Position numbers and translations under genes: made by a program. A DNA stretch of 64,000 nucleotides from Kitasatospora sp. CB01950. GTDB taxonomy: Bacteria; Actinomycetota; Actinomycetes; Streptomycetales; Streptomycetaceae. The stretch's first letter is position 1. Each line of letters starts with the position of its first letter. This document shows positions 1 to 8,899 of the stretch, one piece after another. The DNA lies in NCBI RefSeq assembly GCF_001905465.1, contig NZ_LISX01000002.1:557425-621424 (forward strand). Direction: 5' to 3'. The notes under the pieces were generated by a model that worked only from the letters and a program-made list of their open reading frames with translations, ran no database searches and was not told the origin of the DNA.

Positions 1-1
1 G

Positions 2-208
2 GAGCGCGCCTTCGCCACCGGCTACCGGATCGAGGTGTCCACGGACGGCAGCACCTGGCGCACCGTCTGGTCCACCACGGCCGGCGACGGCGGGCTGGAC
101 ACCGCCGCGTTCGCGCCGACCCCGGCCCGGTACGTGCGCTTCCACGGCACGGCGCGGGCCACCCAGTACGGGTACTCGCTGTACGAGCTGTCGGTGCACG
201 GCAGCTGA
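2..208 (+). CDS. C-terminal end of a secreted F5/8 type C (discoidin-like) domain protein, 5' truncated by window
   Basis: Only the last 68 residues lie in the window. They read as the end of a carbohydrate-binding F5/8 type C jelly-roll domain: a YRIEVSTDGSTW strand, then a WSTTAGDGG loop, ARYVRFHGTAR and a terminal YSLYELSVHG strand, the typical ending of this fold. Such domains anchor secreted glycosidases or other extracellular enzymes to sugars; the catalytic part lies before base 1 and cannot be named. A perfect inverted repeat follows 28 bases after the stop. The family call rests on these strand motifs only. Confidence 0.7.
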   Translation, partial: ERAFATGYRIEVSTDGSTWRTVWSTTAGDGGLDTAAFAPTPARYVRFHGTARATQYGYSLYELSVHGS

Positions 209-236
209 CCCGGCGCCGCCCGGCGGCCACGGATAC

Positions 237-282
237 GACGAGCGGACAATCGGTCTCTCTCCGAACCGATTGTCCGCTCGTC
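237..282. terminator. Bidirectional stem-loop between convergent genes
   Basis: Perfect 18-bp inverted repeat, GACGAGCGGACAATCGGT at 237-254 and its complement at 265-282, with a 10-base loop. It sits between the convergent F5/8 protein and SDR genes, so it can end transcription from both sides. There is no clear T-tract, as is usual in actinomycetes. Confidence 0.85.
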
Positions 283-317
283 ATTCTGTAATGGTCCGAC
301 TGTTGATGGTCCGACTG

Positions 318-1208
318 TCACTCCGCCTTGGCGGCCTGGGCGTTCCGGTCGGCGTCCCCGCCCGCGCCCACCGGCCGCAGCCGGGTGTCGGCGGTGGCCT
401 TCAGCTCGGGTGCCAGCTTGGCGACGTCGCGGGAGCCGACGGCGGCGATCAGGCCGGGGAGCATCCAGCGGACGGGCTGCATGCCGCGCAGCCAGGCCTG
501 CGCGTAGACGTGCGGGGAGCGGCGGCCGATGCCGGCCACCAGGCGGTCCACGGCCGGACCGATCGGGTAGGTCTTGTTGGCGGGCCAGGGCAGCTTGGCG
601 CGCATCTGCCGCAGCACGGTGTCCTGGTCGGCGCCGCGCACCATGTCGGTGTCGGTCCAACTCAGGTAGCCGACGCCGACCTTGACGCCCTGGTGGGCGA
701 CCTCGGCGCGCAGCGCGTGGGCGAAGGACTCGACGCCGGCCTTGGAGGCGCAGTAGGCGGTCATCAGCGGGGCGGGGGTGAGCGCGGCCAGCGAGGCGAT
801 CTGCAGCAGGTAGCCGCGGCTCTCCACCAGCGCGGGCAGGAAGGCCCGGGCGGTGGCGACGGAGCCGAGCAGGTTGACCTCGACGACGCGGCTCCAGGCC
901 CGGAAGTCGCTGTCCTGCATCGGCCCGCCGAGGGCGATGCCGGCGTTGGCGACGACGGTGTCGATCCGCCCGTAGCGGTCCTTGATCCGGTTGGCGACCT
1001 CGGTGAGCGCGTCCAGGTCGGTGACGTCGGCCTCCCAGGCGGAGGCGTGCTCGCCGCACTGGGCGGCGACGGCCTTGAGCTCGGCGGGTTCCAGGCCGAC
1101 CAGCGCGACCTTGGCCCCCCGGTCGGCGAGCTTGCGGGCCATCAGCGCGCCGAGGCCGCGGGCGGCTCCGGTGATGACGACGACCTGCGAGGACAGCGGC
1201 GGGGTCAT
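318..1208 (-). CDS. Short-chain dehydrogenase/reductase (SDR), last gene of a BVMO operon
   Basis: 296-residue classical SDR. The N-terminus has the Rossmann motif TGAARGLG (residues ~14-21), then NAG (VVANAGIAL) and the catalytic Ser plus YxxxK in LQIASLAAL...TAYCASKAG. It should oxidise or reduce an alcohol/ketone with NAD(P)(H). The ATG at 1208 overlaps the stop of the upstream hydrolase by 4 bases (ATGA), so translation is coupled. With a Baeyer-Villiger monooxygenase and an esterase-like hydrolase it forms a plausible alcohol to ketone to ester to acid plus alcohol pathway. The substrate is unknown. The C-terminal tail is charged and Ala-rich. Confidence 0.85.
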   Translation of the reverse strand: MTPPLSSQVVVITGAARGLGALMARKLADRGAKVALVGLEPAELKAVAAQCGEHASAWEADVTDLDALTEVANRIKDRYGRIDTVVANAGIALGGPMQDSDFRAWSRVVEVNLLGSVATARAFLPALVESRGYLLQIASLAALTPAPLMTAYCASKAGVESFAHALRAEVAHQGVKVGVGYLSWTDTDMVRGADQDTVLRQMRAKLPWPANKTYPIGPAVDRLVAGIGRRSPHVYAQAWLRGMQPVRWMLPGLIAAVGSRDVAKLAPELKATADTRLRPVGAGGDADRNAQAAKAE

Positions 1209-2266
1209 GCGGTCTCCTCCACGGCGGCGGACTGGGACGGGATGTCGAAGGCGGCGGCGCGCTCGACGGCACTGCTTTCGGCATCGCTCAACGCAACGCC
1301 CGCCGCGACGCCCACCGCGACGCCCACCGAAGCGTCCGCCGCAGCGCCCGCCGCGAGTTCGTCGGCGACCAGCGCGGCGACCCGGCGGATCTCGTCGGCG
1401 ACCTCGGCGGGCCGCTCCAGCGGGCTCATGTGGCCCGCGCCGTCCAGTTCCAGCAGGCCGCGCGGGTCGGCCAGGGCGGCGGCGATCCGGCGCGAGTGCA
1501 CCGGCGGGGTCAGCTTGTCGTTGCTGCTGGTGACGACGGCGGTGGGCGCGGTGATCCGGGCCAGTTCGGCGTGCACGTCCAGCACGTCCAGCACGATCGA
1601 CCAGCGGTGACGCACCTTGGGCGGGCAGGCGTGCACCACCTGCGCGCAGGCCTCGACCCGGTCGGGGGGCGTGGCGGGGCCCATGGTGGCGTACTTGAGG
1701 ACGGCCCGGCTGATGCCGTTGATCGGCCCGAGCGACAGCCGGGACTGCAGCACCGGCCGGCTCAGCAGCCGCCGCAGCGCCCGTCCGCGCACGAAGGGCG
1801 GCAGCACCGTCTGCTCGTCGACGAGTTCGCCCGCACCGGTGTTGAGCAGCACGTTGGCGGCGGTGCGGGCGGCCACCTCGGGGCGTCCACCGGCCGCCAT
1901 GATGGTCATACCGCCCATGCTGTGTCCGGCGACCACGGCGCGGCGTCCGGCGGGGACGGTCGCGGTCAGCACCGCTTCGAGGTCCTCGGCGAGCTTGCCG
2001 GTGCCGTACCCGGCGGCGTCGGCCGGCGCGGGGCTGCGGCCGTGGCCGCGCTGGTCGTAGGCGACCACCCGGAAGTCGTCGGCGAGGCGGTTGATCACGG
2101 GCGCCCAGAACGTGGTGGCGCAGGTCCAGCCGTGGGCGAGCACGATCAGCGGCGCGCCCTCCGGCCCGTACTCCTCGACGTTGAGTTCGGCACCGTCGGC
2201 GGAGCGGACGGTGTGGACGGCCGCAGGGTCCGGCAGGACGCAGTCGGCGGGGATACGGGGGCTCAT
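1205..2266 (-). CDS. Alpha/beta hydrolase fold protein (esterase-like)
   Basis: 353 residues. The nucleophile elbow is GHSMGG, an oxyanion-hole HGW (LAHGWTCATTFW) precedes it, and the late DGAGHMSPLERP supplies the catalytic His. Family knowledge: these enzymes hydrolyse esters, lactones or epoxides. Placed between a BVMO and an SDR with ATGA overlaps on both sides, it most likely cleaves the ester or lactone made by the monooxygenase. The C-terminal ~50 residues are an Ala/Val-rich extension (VGVAVGVAAGV) encoded by a slightly repetitive stretch and are not part of the usual fold. Confidence 0.85.
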   Translation of the reverse strand: MSPRIPADCVLPDPAAVHTVRSADGAELNVEEYGPEGAPLIVLAHGWTCATTFWAPVINRLADDFRVVAYDQRGHGRSPAPADAAGYGTGKLAEDLEAVLTATVPAGRRAVVAGHSMGGMTIMAAGGRPEVAARTAANVLLNTGAGELVDEQTVLPPFVRGRALRRLLSRPVLQSRLSLGPINGISRAVLKYATMGPATPPDRVEACAQVVHACPPKVRHRWSIVLDVLDVHAELARITAPTAVVTSSNDKLTPPVHSRRIAAALADPRGLLELDGAGHMSPLERPAEVADEIRRVAALVADELAAGAAADASVGVAVGVAAGVALSDAESSAVERAAAFDIPSQSAAVEETA

Positions 2267-3876
2267 ACGGGCACCACCTCGGTGTCGCGCGCGTCGCCCA
2301 ACGGGGCGGTGCGCTTGAGGAGTTCGTACTCGGCGAGGTCGACGTGCCGGGTGGCACGGCGGAAGGCACTGGTGGAGGCCGGCCACAGCACGGTGTTCTT
2401 TCCGTCCTCGTCGAGGTACCAGCTGCGGCATCCGCCGGTGGTCCACACGGTGCGGCTCATCCGGTGCTGGAGTTCCAGGTTCCACTGCCGCTGGGCCCGT
2501 TCGGTGGGCTGCATGGCGGTGGCGCCGATGGAATCCAGCGTGGTCAGCGCGTCGATCAGGTAGTTGAGTTGGGACTCGATCATCAGGATCATCGAGTTGT
2601 TGCCGAGCCCGGTGTTCGGGCCGATCACGAAGAACAGGTTGGGGAATCCCCGGACGGTGGAGCCGCGCAGCGCTTCCATACCGTCCTTCCACGCTTCGGC
2701 CAGCGCCATGCCTCCGACGCCGTACACCCGCTCGGCGATCGGCAGGTCGGTGGTGTGGAACCCGGTGCCGAACACCACGGCGTCCACCTCGTGTTCGCTG
2801 CCGTCGGCGGCGACCAGGGTGCTGCCGCGCAACTCCCGCAGACCGGCCGCGACCACCTCGGTGTTGGGGGCGGCGAGGGCCGGATAGTAGGTGTTGCTGA
2901 GCAGGATCCGCTTGCAGCCGATCCGGTAGTCCGGGGTGAGCTTGGCGCGCAGCGCCGGGTCGGCGACCGCCCGGTGCATGTGACGGAGTGCCACCTGTTG
3001 AACCAGCGCGAGGAGTTGCGGACGGCGCACGAAGGCGTCCACCTGGAGCTCGCGGATCGCGAACAGTCCGGCGCGCCTCAGCAGGCCGGTCGGCGGGAGT
3101 TTGCCGTGCAGCCACTTCTCGACGCCGGTGACCTCGCGGTCGGCGCGCGGCAGCACCCAGGCCGGGGTGCGCTGGAAGACCGTCAGGCTGCGGACGGTGG
3201 GCTGGACGGCGGGGATGATCTGGATCGCGGACGCGCCGGTGCCGACCACGGCGACGCGCTTGCCGGCCAGGTCGTAGTCGTGGTCCCAGCGGGAGGAGTG
3301 GAAGACCTTGCCGGGGAAGGCGTCCAGGCCGGGCAGGTCCGGGATCTGCGGCTCGGCGAGCGGGCCGGCGGCGGAGACCACGGCGTCGGCGGTCCAGCTG
3401 CCCGCCGAGGTGGTGACGTGCCATCGGGTGCGTTCCTCGTCCCAGCGCAGCTCGCGGACTTCGGTGCCGAACCGCAGGTGCGGGCGGAGTCCGAAGGTGT
3501 CGGCGATCCGCTCCAGGTAGGCGCGTATGTCGGGCTGCCCGGAGAACACCCGCGGCCACTCGGGGTTCGGCGCGAACGAGAACGAGTACAGGTGGGAGGG
3601 CACGTCGCAGGCGCAGCCGGGGTAGGAGTTGTCGCGCCAGGTGCCGCCGACCGAGCCCGCGCGTTCCAGGATCACGAAGTCGGTGATCCCGGCGCGGCGC
3701 AGCCGGACGCCGGCGCCGAGGCCGCCGAAGCCGGAGCCGATGACGGCGACCCGCACGTGCGGCACCGGCTGCTGCGGTTCGGCGGGTGCGGTCTCGACGG
3801 ATGCGGTCTCGACGGGTGCCGTCTCGGCAGGGGCGGTCTCGGCAGGGGCGGGCGACTTCTTGGTGCGGGGTGCCAT
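2263..3876 (-). CDS. Flavin-containing / Baeyer-Villiger-type monooxygenase
   Basis: 537 residues. FAD Rossmann motif GSGFGG at residues ~47-52, BVMO fingerprint FPGKVFHSSRWD (fits FxGxxxHxxxW[PD]), and a second, NADPH-binding Rossmann motif VGTGASAIQ. It should insert oxygen into a ketone or oxidise a heteroatom. The ATG at 3876 is preceded by AGGAGGA, a strong ribosome site. Residues ~11-33 are a low-complexity run of ETAPA/ETAPV pentads ahead of the flavin domain, encoded by a 15-bp tandem repeat. First gene of the three-gene operon, divergent from a MerR regulator that is the likely controller. Confidence 0.9.
   Translation of the reverse strand: MAPRTKKSPAPAETAPAETAPVETASVETAPAEPQQPVPHVRVAVIGSGFGGLGAGVRLRRAGITDFVILERAGSVGGTWRDNSYPGCACDVPSHLYSFSFAPNPEWPRVFSGQPDIRAYLERIADTFGLRPHLRFGTEVRELRWDEERTRWHVTTSAGSWTADAVVSAAGPLAEPQIPDLPGLDAFPGKVFHSSRWDHDYDLAGKRVAVVGTGASAIQIIPAVQPTVRSLTVFQRTPAWVLPRADREVTGVEKWLHGKLPPTGLLRRAGLFAIRELQVDAFVRRPQLLALVQQVALRHMHRAVADPALRAKLTPDYRIGCKRILLSNTYYPALAAPNTEVVAAGLRELRGSTLVAADGSEHEVDAVVFGTGFHTTDLPIAERVYGVGGMALAEAWKDGMEALRGSTVRGFPNLFFVIGPNTGLGNNSMILMIESQLNYLIDALTTLDSIGATAMQPTERAQRQWNLELQHRMSRTVWTTGGCRSWYLDEDGKNTVLWPASTSAFRRATRHVDLAEYELLKRTAPLGDARDTEVVPV
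3778..3846. repeat. 15-bp tandem repeat inside the monooxygenase N-terminus
   Basis: About four and a half copies of a 15-bp unit encode PAETA/PVETA pentapeptides in front of the flavin domain. Copies differ at one or two positions, which suggests slippage followed by drift. Confidence 0.8.
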
Positions 3877-3992
3877 GGGCGGGTCCTCCTGGCGAGGGTG
3901 GGGCGGCACGAGCCGGTGCGGCGCTGCGCTGCGCGGTGCGCAGGGGCGCGCGGAAGTGCGGGGGTGGGGGTGCGGGTGGAGCCCTGGAAGCT

Positions 3993-4008
3993 GCCAGTAA
4001 TCACTGGC
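3993..4008. promoter_or_regulatory. Palindrome in the monooxygenase/MerR divergent promoter region
   Basis: GCCAGTAATCACTGGC is a perfect 6-4-6 inverted repeat between the divergent genes, about 115 bases from the monooxygenase start. A TTGACA hexamer lies at 4031-4036 on the plus strand, and TTCCAC/TACTCT spaced 17 bases gives a weak candidate promoter on the minus strand. It is a good candidate operator for the neighbouring MerR protein, though MerR sites normally lie within a long promoter spacer. Confidence 0.5.
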
Positions 4009-4098
4009 GCGTTTGGCAGAGTAGTCCTTGTTGACACCGAGTGGAATAGCGCGGACGGCGAGGATTGCACGTGTGTTCGACTCGTCCGGACGGGCCCT

Positions 4099-4860
4099 AT
4101 GCTGACCGGCGTGGCCGAGACCGAGAAGGACCGCGAGCCCCCGCGCGAGTACCGCATCGCCGAACTCGCCGAGGCAGCCGGCCTCAGCGTGCGCACCGTC
4201 CGCTTCTACCGCGAACGCCGGCTGCTCCCCCCGCCCCGCAAGGCCGGCCGGATCGCCTGGTACGGCCCCGAACACCTGGCCCGGCTGCGCCTGATCGCCG
4301 AACTGCTGGACCGCGGCCACGCGCTCGGCGGCATCGCCGAACTGATCGGCGCCGGCGAGGACGGCCGTGACGTCGCCGAACTGATCGGTCTTCAGGCCGC
4401 GTTGGTCGCCCCCTGGTCCGACGAGACGCCCGTCCACCTGACCTGGGACGAGCTGTACGCCGCGTTCGGCGACGAGCTGACCGAGGCCAACACCGCCGAG
4501 TCCCTCGCCCAGGGCTTCATCACCGTCGACTCCGAGGGCATCACCCACATCAGCCGCCGCCTGATGGACGCCTCCGTCGCACTGGTCGACGAGGGCGTGC
4601 CGCTCGCCGCCGTGCTGGAGGTCAGCCGGCGCGCCAGCGAGTACGCCGACGCGATGGCCGACACCTTCGTCGCCCTGATCCGCGACCGCCTGCTCGGCGC
4701 GCTCACCCACGTCCAGGACCTCACCCCCGCCGAGGCCGCCCGCCTCACCGAACGCATCCACCGCATCCGCCCCCTCGCCCGCGCCGTCAACGACGCCCAG
4801 TTCGCCCTGGCCATGGACCGCCGCGTCCGCGCCGAGTACGACCGCCTCGACGGCCGGTGA
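4099..4860 (+). CDS. MerR-family transcriptional regulator
   Basis: 253 residues. The N-terminal winged helix-turn-helix is clear: YRIAELAEAAGLSVRTVRFY, then RERRLLPPP and the wing RIAWYGPEHLARLRLI, followed by the dimerisation helix. The remaining ~150 residues form an all-helical effector domain without the cysteines of metal-sensing MerR proteins, so an organic ligand is more likely. It is divergent from the BVMO operon and probably controls it. ATG 4099 was chosen; GTG 4111 is in frame and possible. Neither has a good ribosome site, so a leaderless mRNA is likely. Confidence 0.88.
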   Translation: MLTGVAETEKDREPPREYRIAELAEAAGLSVRTVRFYRERRLLPPPRKAGRIAWYGPEHLARLRLIAELLDRGHALGGIAELIGAGEDGRDVAELIGLQAALVAPWSDETPVHLTWDELYAAFGDELTEANTAESLAQGFITVDSEGITHISRRLMDASVALVDEGVPLAAVLEVSRRASEYADAMADTFVALIRDRLLGALTHVQDLTPAEAARLTERIHRIRPLARAVNDAQFALAMDRRVRAEYDRLDGR

Positions 4861-5131
4861 CCCCTCCCCGGCCCGCAGCACTGCCCGGAACCGCAGCCGC
4901 ACTGTCCTGCCCCTCCCCCACCCGCGCCGTCGCCCGCCCCACTCCGGCACCCGACACCCCCGCCACCCGCGCCGCCACCCACCCCACCCCGGCACCCGAC
5001 ACCCCTCCCCACCACTGGTTCTCCGGCACTCCCCACACCTCCTCCGCCACATCTCCTCTCCCACCAGCCACCTGCGCACCACCCGTCCCACCCCGGCATG
5101 GGAGAGTGGGGGCGGTGAAGGGAGCCCGGGC
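4861..5131. other. C-rich intergenic stretch with short direct repeats
   Basis: 271 bases, almost only C, A and G on the plus strand, with two near-identical copies of CCGGCACCCGACACCCC about 50 bases apart. No coding signal on either strand, and no convincing terminator or promoter beyond GGAG at 5121-5124, which serves the next gene. Confidence 0.6.
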
Positions 5132-5938
5132 GTGTTGATGGAGAAGGTCACCGAGATCCTCGTGGAGGCGGCGGCGGAGGCGGTCGAGCCGCGGTTCCGT
5201 GCGTTGGCCGAGGGCGAGGTGATGGAGAAGGCGCCCGGCGACGTCGTCACCGTCGCGGACCGGGATGCCGAGCGGATCATCACTCGCCGCCTGCGCGAAC
5301 TGCTCCCCGTCCCGGTGGTCGGCGAGGAGGCCGTGGCCGCCGACCCGGCGCTCGCCCGGGCACTGCTGGAGGAGCCCGCCGCCTGGCTGGTGGACCCGGT
5401 GGACGGCACCAAGAACTTCGTCGCCGGCGACCCCTCGTACGCGGTGATGGCCTCGCTGGTGCGCAGCGGCCGCACGGTCGCCGCCTGGATCTGGCAGCCG
5501 TGCTCCGGCACCGCGTACACCGCCGAACTCGGCGCCGGGGCCTGGCAGAACGGGAGCCGCCTGGTCCGGGGGCCGATCACGACCGGCCCGGAGTCGTGGA
5601 CCGGCATCCTGAAGACCCGCTACTTCGCTCCGCCGACCAGCCACCGCCTCCTCGACAACGCCCGCGCGCTGGGCCCGCTCGATCCCGGCCGCCGCGCCGC
5701 CGGGATCGAGTACCCGTTGGTGGCCACCGGTGAGCGCGACTTCATCCTGTACTGGCGCACCCTCCCCTGGGACCACGCCCCCGGCTCCCTCCTGATCACC
5801 GAGGCCGGCGGCCGTTCCGCCCGCTTCGACGGCTCCCCCTACCTGCCCGAGCCTCCCGGCGGCACCGACGGCCTGCTGGTCGCGGCGGACCCGGACCAGT
5901 GGGAGACGCTCCGGGAGATCCTGCTCAGGGGTTTCTGA
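5132..5938 (+). CDS. Inositol monophosphatase-family phosphatase
   Basis: 268 residues. The Li+-sensitive Mg2+-dependent phosphatase signature is complete: VVGEEAVAAD (metal-binding GEE), WLVDPVDGTKNF (DPxDGTxNF) and the C-terminal WDHAPGSLLITEAGG. Substrates in the family are inositol phosphates, histidinol phosphate or 3'-phosphoadenosine phosphates; the exact one cannot be told. GTG 5132 is 7 bases after GGAG (5121-5124), while ATG 5138 in the same frame is 13 away, so GTG is preferred. Its 3' end overlaps the converging decarboxylase gene by 14 bases. Confidence 0.9.
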   Translation: MLMEKVTEILVEAAAEAVEPRFRALAEGEVMEKAPGDVVTVADRDAERIITRRLRELLPVPVVGEEAVAADPALARALLEEPAAWLVDPVDGTKNFVAGDPSYAVMASLVRSGRTVAAWIWQPCSGTAYTAELGAGAWQNGSRLVRGPITTGPESWTGILKTRYFAPPTSHRLLDNARALGPLDPGRRAAGIEYPLVATGERDFILYWRTLPWDHAPGSLLITEAGGRSARFDGSPYLPEPPGGTDGLLVAADPDQWETLREILLRGF

Positions 5939-7391
5939 CCGCGCGCCCGCTCGCCACCACGGCCGACAGCAGCGCCGCGACCTCCCGTTCGGTGGTGTGC
6001 GGGTTGAGCAGCGTCAGCTTCAGCCGCACCCGGCCGGGGCCGGTGCCCGGGAGTTCGGTGCGGCCGACGACGGCCCGACCGGTGCGCAGCAGGCGGCGGC
6101 GGAGTTCCGCGTTGACGTGGTCGCTGTCCTCGGCCGCGGCCCCGGCCGAAGCCGCGGCGTACCGGAACACCACGGTGGTCAGGATCGGGTCGCAGTGCAG
6201 CTCCAACTCGGATTCGGCGCGCACGAGTTCGGCGGCCTTCCGGGCCAGGTCGTGGCAGCGGTCGACCAGTTCGCCGAGTCCTTCCCGGCCCAATGCCCGT
6301 AGCGTGACGGCGAGCTTGAAGGCGTCGGGCCGGCGGGTGGTGCGCAGCGACTGGCCGAGCAGGCTGGGGTAGCCGGCGTCCTCGTCGTCGGCGGGGTTGA
6401 GGTAGACGGCGCGGCGGGCGAGCGAGGCGTAGGTGCGGGCGTCGCGGACCAGGAAGACGCCTGCCGCGGCGGGCTGCCAGCCGAGTTTGTGCCAGTCGAG
6501 GGAGATCGAGTCGGCCCGGTCGAGGCCGTCGAGCAGTGGGGCGAGGCGGTCGGAGAAGAGTGCGCCGCCGCCGTACGCGGCGTCGACGTGCAGCCAGGTG
6601 CCGTGTCGGGCGGCGAGGTCGGCGACGGCGTGCAGGGGGTCGATGGCGCCGGTGTCGGTGGTGCCGGCGGTGGCGACCACTGCGACGGGGGTGGCGCCCT
6701 CCCAGCCGATCTCGGCGAACGCGTCGGCCAACGCGGCCGGGTCCATGCGGAGTTGGCGGTCCACGGGGATGACGCGGACGGCGCGTTCGCCGAGGCCGAG
6801 CAGGGCGGCGGCGCGCTGGACGGAGAAGTGGGCGGCCTCGGAGGCCAGGATCCGGGGTCGGCCGCTGCGCGGGAGGCCGTTCAACTCGACGTCGGGGCCG
6901 AGGCGTTGGTCGCGGGCCAGCATCAGCCCCATCAGGTTGGACTCGGTGCCGCCGGTGGTCAGCACGCCGGCCGCGCGGTCCGGCCGGAAGCCGACCAACT
7001 GGGCCATTTCGGCGAGGAGTTCGGCCTCCAGGGCGGTGGCTGCGGGGGCCTGGTCCCAGGAGTCCTGGGAGGGGTTGAGGGCGCTCACGGCGAGGTCGGC
7101 GGCGACCGCGAGGGCCAGCGGCGGGCAGTGCAGGTGCGCGGCGCACGCCGGGTCGGCCGGGTCGGCCGCGCCGTGCGCCAACAGCTCCACCAACTGGCCG
7201 AGTGCGCCTGGTCCTTGGGCTCTGGCGAGGGCTTCTCGCACCACCTCGCCGATCACCACCGGCTCCCCCGCCGGCACCGGCCCGCCCCGCCGTACCGCGC
7301 CGGCGGTCAGCGCCGCCAACACCTGTGCGAGCAGCGGCCGCAACGCCTCGGGCCCACCCACACCACCGGAGAGTTCGGTTAACCCCACCAT
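5925..7391 (-). CDS. PLP-dependent group II decarboxylase, probably L-2,4-diaminobutyrate decarboxylase
   Basis: 488 residues. Fold-type I group II decarboxylase: TTGGTESNLMGL, the substrate/PLP stretch LHVDAAYGGG and the PLP lysine in SLDWHKLGWQP. The family includes DdcA/RhbB (diaminobutyrate), DesA (lysine) and aromatic amino acid decarboxylases. The gene directly upstream on the same strand is a diaminobutyrate-type aminotransferase, and that pairing is the classical route from aspartate semialdehyde to 1,3-diaminopropane. ATG 7391 lies 104 bases after the aminotransferase stop, so both probably share the iron-box promoter. Lysine decarboxylation is the main alternative. Confidence 0.85.
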   Translation of the reverse strand: MVGLTELSGGVGGPEALRPLLAQVLAALTAGAVRRGGPVPAGEPVVIGEVVREALARAQGPGALGQLVELLAHGAADPADPACAAHLHCPPLALAVAADLAVSALNPSQDSWDQAPAATALEAELLAEMAQLVGFRPDRAAGVLTTGGTESNLMGLMLARDQRLGPDVELNGLPRSGRPRILASEAAHFSVQRAAALLGLGERAVRVIPVDRQLRMDPAALADAFAEIGWEGATPVAVVATAGTTDTGAIDPLHAVADLAARHGTWLHVDAAYGGGALFSDRLAPLLDGLDRADSISLDWHKLGWQPAAAGVFLVRDARTYASLARRAVYLNPADDEDAGYPSLLGQSLRTTRRPDAFKLAVTLRALGREGLGELVDRCHDLARKAAELVRAESELELHCDPILTTVVFRYAAASAGAAAEDSDHVNAELRRRLLRTGRAVVGRTELPGTGPGRVRLKLTLLNPHTTEREVAALLSAVVASGRAVRNP

Positions 7392-7495
7392 GTCCGTTCA
7401 CTTCCAACTGTTCGATCAGCACGCGACTTCGACGTCTGTCCGGAGCAGCCTTCCCGCCCCGGCCCGCCCTTCCCCTCCCCCTCCCCCTTCCCCCG

Positions 7496-8878
7496 TCAGC
7501 CCGCCAGGTCTGCCGCCGCAGGCTCCCGCATCGCGAACTCGATGGCGTCGCAGAGCCGTTCGAGGACGGCGTCGGCCTGTTCGTCGGTGATGGTGAGCGG
7601 CGGGAGCAGCCGCAGGACGGCGTCGTGGCGGCCGCCGAGTTCGACGATCAGGCCGCGGGCGAGGCAGGCTTCGCGGACCCGGACGGCGAGCGCCGGGTTC
7701 GCGGGGCGTGCGCCGCAGCTGTCGAACTCGCCTGCCGGGTCGACGAGTTCGACGCCGAGCATCAGGCCCCGGCCGCGGACGTCGCCGATCACGGGGAGGC
7801 GGTCGCGGGCGCCGTCGAGGCGGGCGGCGATCCGGGCGCCGACGGTCTCCGCGCGGGCGACCAGCCCGTTGGCGGCGATGTGCCGGAGCGTGGCCGCGCC
7901 GGCCGCCATCGCGAGGGTGTTGCCGCGGAAGGTGCCGGTGTGCGCGCCGGGCCGCCACCCGTCGTACTCCTCGCGGTAGACGACGACCGCGAGCGGGAGG
8001 CTGCCGCCGATGGCCTTGGAGAGCACCATCGCGTCCGGCTCGATGCCGCTGTGCTCGACGGCCCACATCCGGCCGGTGCGGCCGACGCCGGTCTGCACCT
8101 CGTCGACGATCAGCGGGATGCCGCGTTCGGCGGTGATCCGCCGCATCTCGCGCAGCCACTCGTCGGGGGCGGGGACGACACCGCCCTCGCCCTGGACGGG
8201 TTCGAGGATCATCGCGGCCGCCGGGAGGACGCCGCCCGACGGGTCGTCGAGCAGCCGCTCGGTGTAGGCCGAGGCGAGCTGCGCGCCGCGCTCGCCGCCG
8301 ATGCCGAACGGGCAGCGGTAGGCGTAGGGGTAGGGCAGCCGGGTGACGTCGCCGCCGCTGGGCAGGGGGGCCTTGACGGCGGTGTTGCCGGTGACGGCGA
8401 GGGCGCCGGCGGTCATGCCGTGGTAGGCGCCGGTGAAGGCGAGTGCGCCGCGGCGACCGGTGGCGGTCTGCATGAGCTTGAGGGCGGCTTCGACGGCGTC
8501 GGTGCCGGCGGGGCCGCAGAAGTGGATCCGGGCCTTGGCGGCGAACTTCTCGGGGAGGCTCTCGAACAGCGCGGTGGTGAAGTCGTCCTTCTCGGCGGTG
8601 GCGAGGTCGAGCAGGTGGAGCGGGGCGCCGCTGTCCAGGGTGCGGCGGATCGCGTCGAGCACCACGGGGTGGTTGTGGCCGAGGGCGAGGGTGCCGGCGC
8701 CGGAGAGGCAGTCGAGGTAGCGGCGGCCGTCGGCGCCCTCCACGGTCATGCCGTTCGCGCGCACCGGGACGATCGGGAATGACCGGGCGTAGGTGCGGGC
8801 GGCCGACTCGCGGATGCGCTGGCGGCGCAGGATCGCGTCGGCGGCGGGCGCGGCGGAGGTGCCGACGGTGAGGGTCAC
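7496..8878 (-). CDS. Diaminobutyrate--2-oxoglutarate aminotransferase (class III, EctB/RhbA-type)
   Basis: 460 residues. Class III aminotransferase with SGAGTLALGHNHP near the N-terminus, FCGPAGTDAVEAALKL, the PLP aspartate in LIVDEVQTGVGRTG and the PLP lysine in MVLSKAIGGSLPL. The pattern fits DABA aminotransferases, which move the 4-amino group between glutamate and aspartate semialdehyde. GTG 8878 is preceded by AGGGAG at a 7-base spacing. A DtxR-type iron box lies 22 bases upstream, so iron starvation should induce it. With the decarboxylase it would yield 1,3-diaminopropane, a building block of hydroxamate siderophores. Confidence 0.87.
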   Translation of the reverse strand: MTLTVGTSAAPAADAILRRQRIRESAARTYARSFPIVPVRANGMTVEGADGRRYLDCLSGAGTLALGHNHPVVLDAIRRTLDSGAPLHLLDLATAEKDDFTTALFESLPEKFAAKARIHFCGPAGTDAVEAALKLMQTATGRRGALAFTGAYHGMTAGALAVTGNTAVKAPLPSGGDVTRLPYPYAYRCPFGIGGERGAQLASAYTERLLDDPSGGVLPAAAMILEPVQGEGGVVPAPDEWLREMRRITAERGIPLIVDEVQTGVGRTGRMWAVEHSGIEPDAMVLSKAIGGSLPLAVVVYREEYDGWRPGAHTGTFRGNTLAMAAGAATLRHIAANGLVARAETVGARIAARLDGARDRLPVIGDVRGRGLMLGVELVDPAGEFDSCGARPANPALAVRVREACLARGLIVELGGRHDAVLRLLPPLTITDEQADAVLERLCDAIEFAMREPAAADLAG

Positions 8879-8899
8879 AGCGGAGCTCCCTTGTGGAAG

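Noticed and set aside
2263..5607. Very long minus-strand open frame of over 1100 codons extending the monooxygenase upstream.
   Set aside because: The part above 3876 is antisense to the MerR and phosphatase genes and has no protein character; a strong ribosome site marks the true ATG at 3876.
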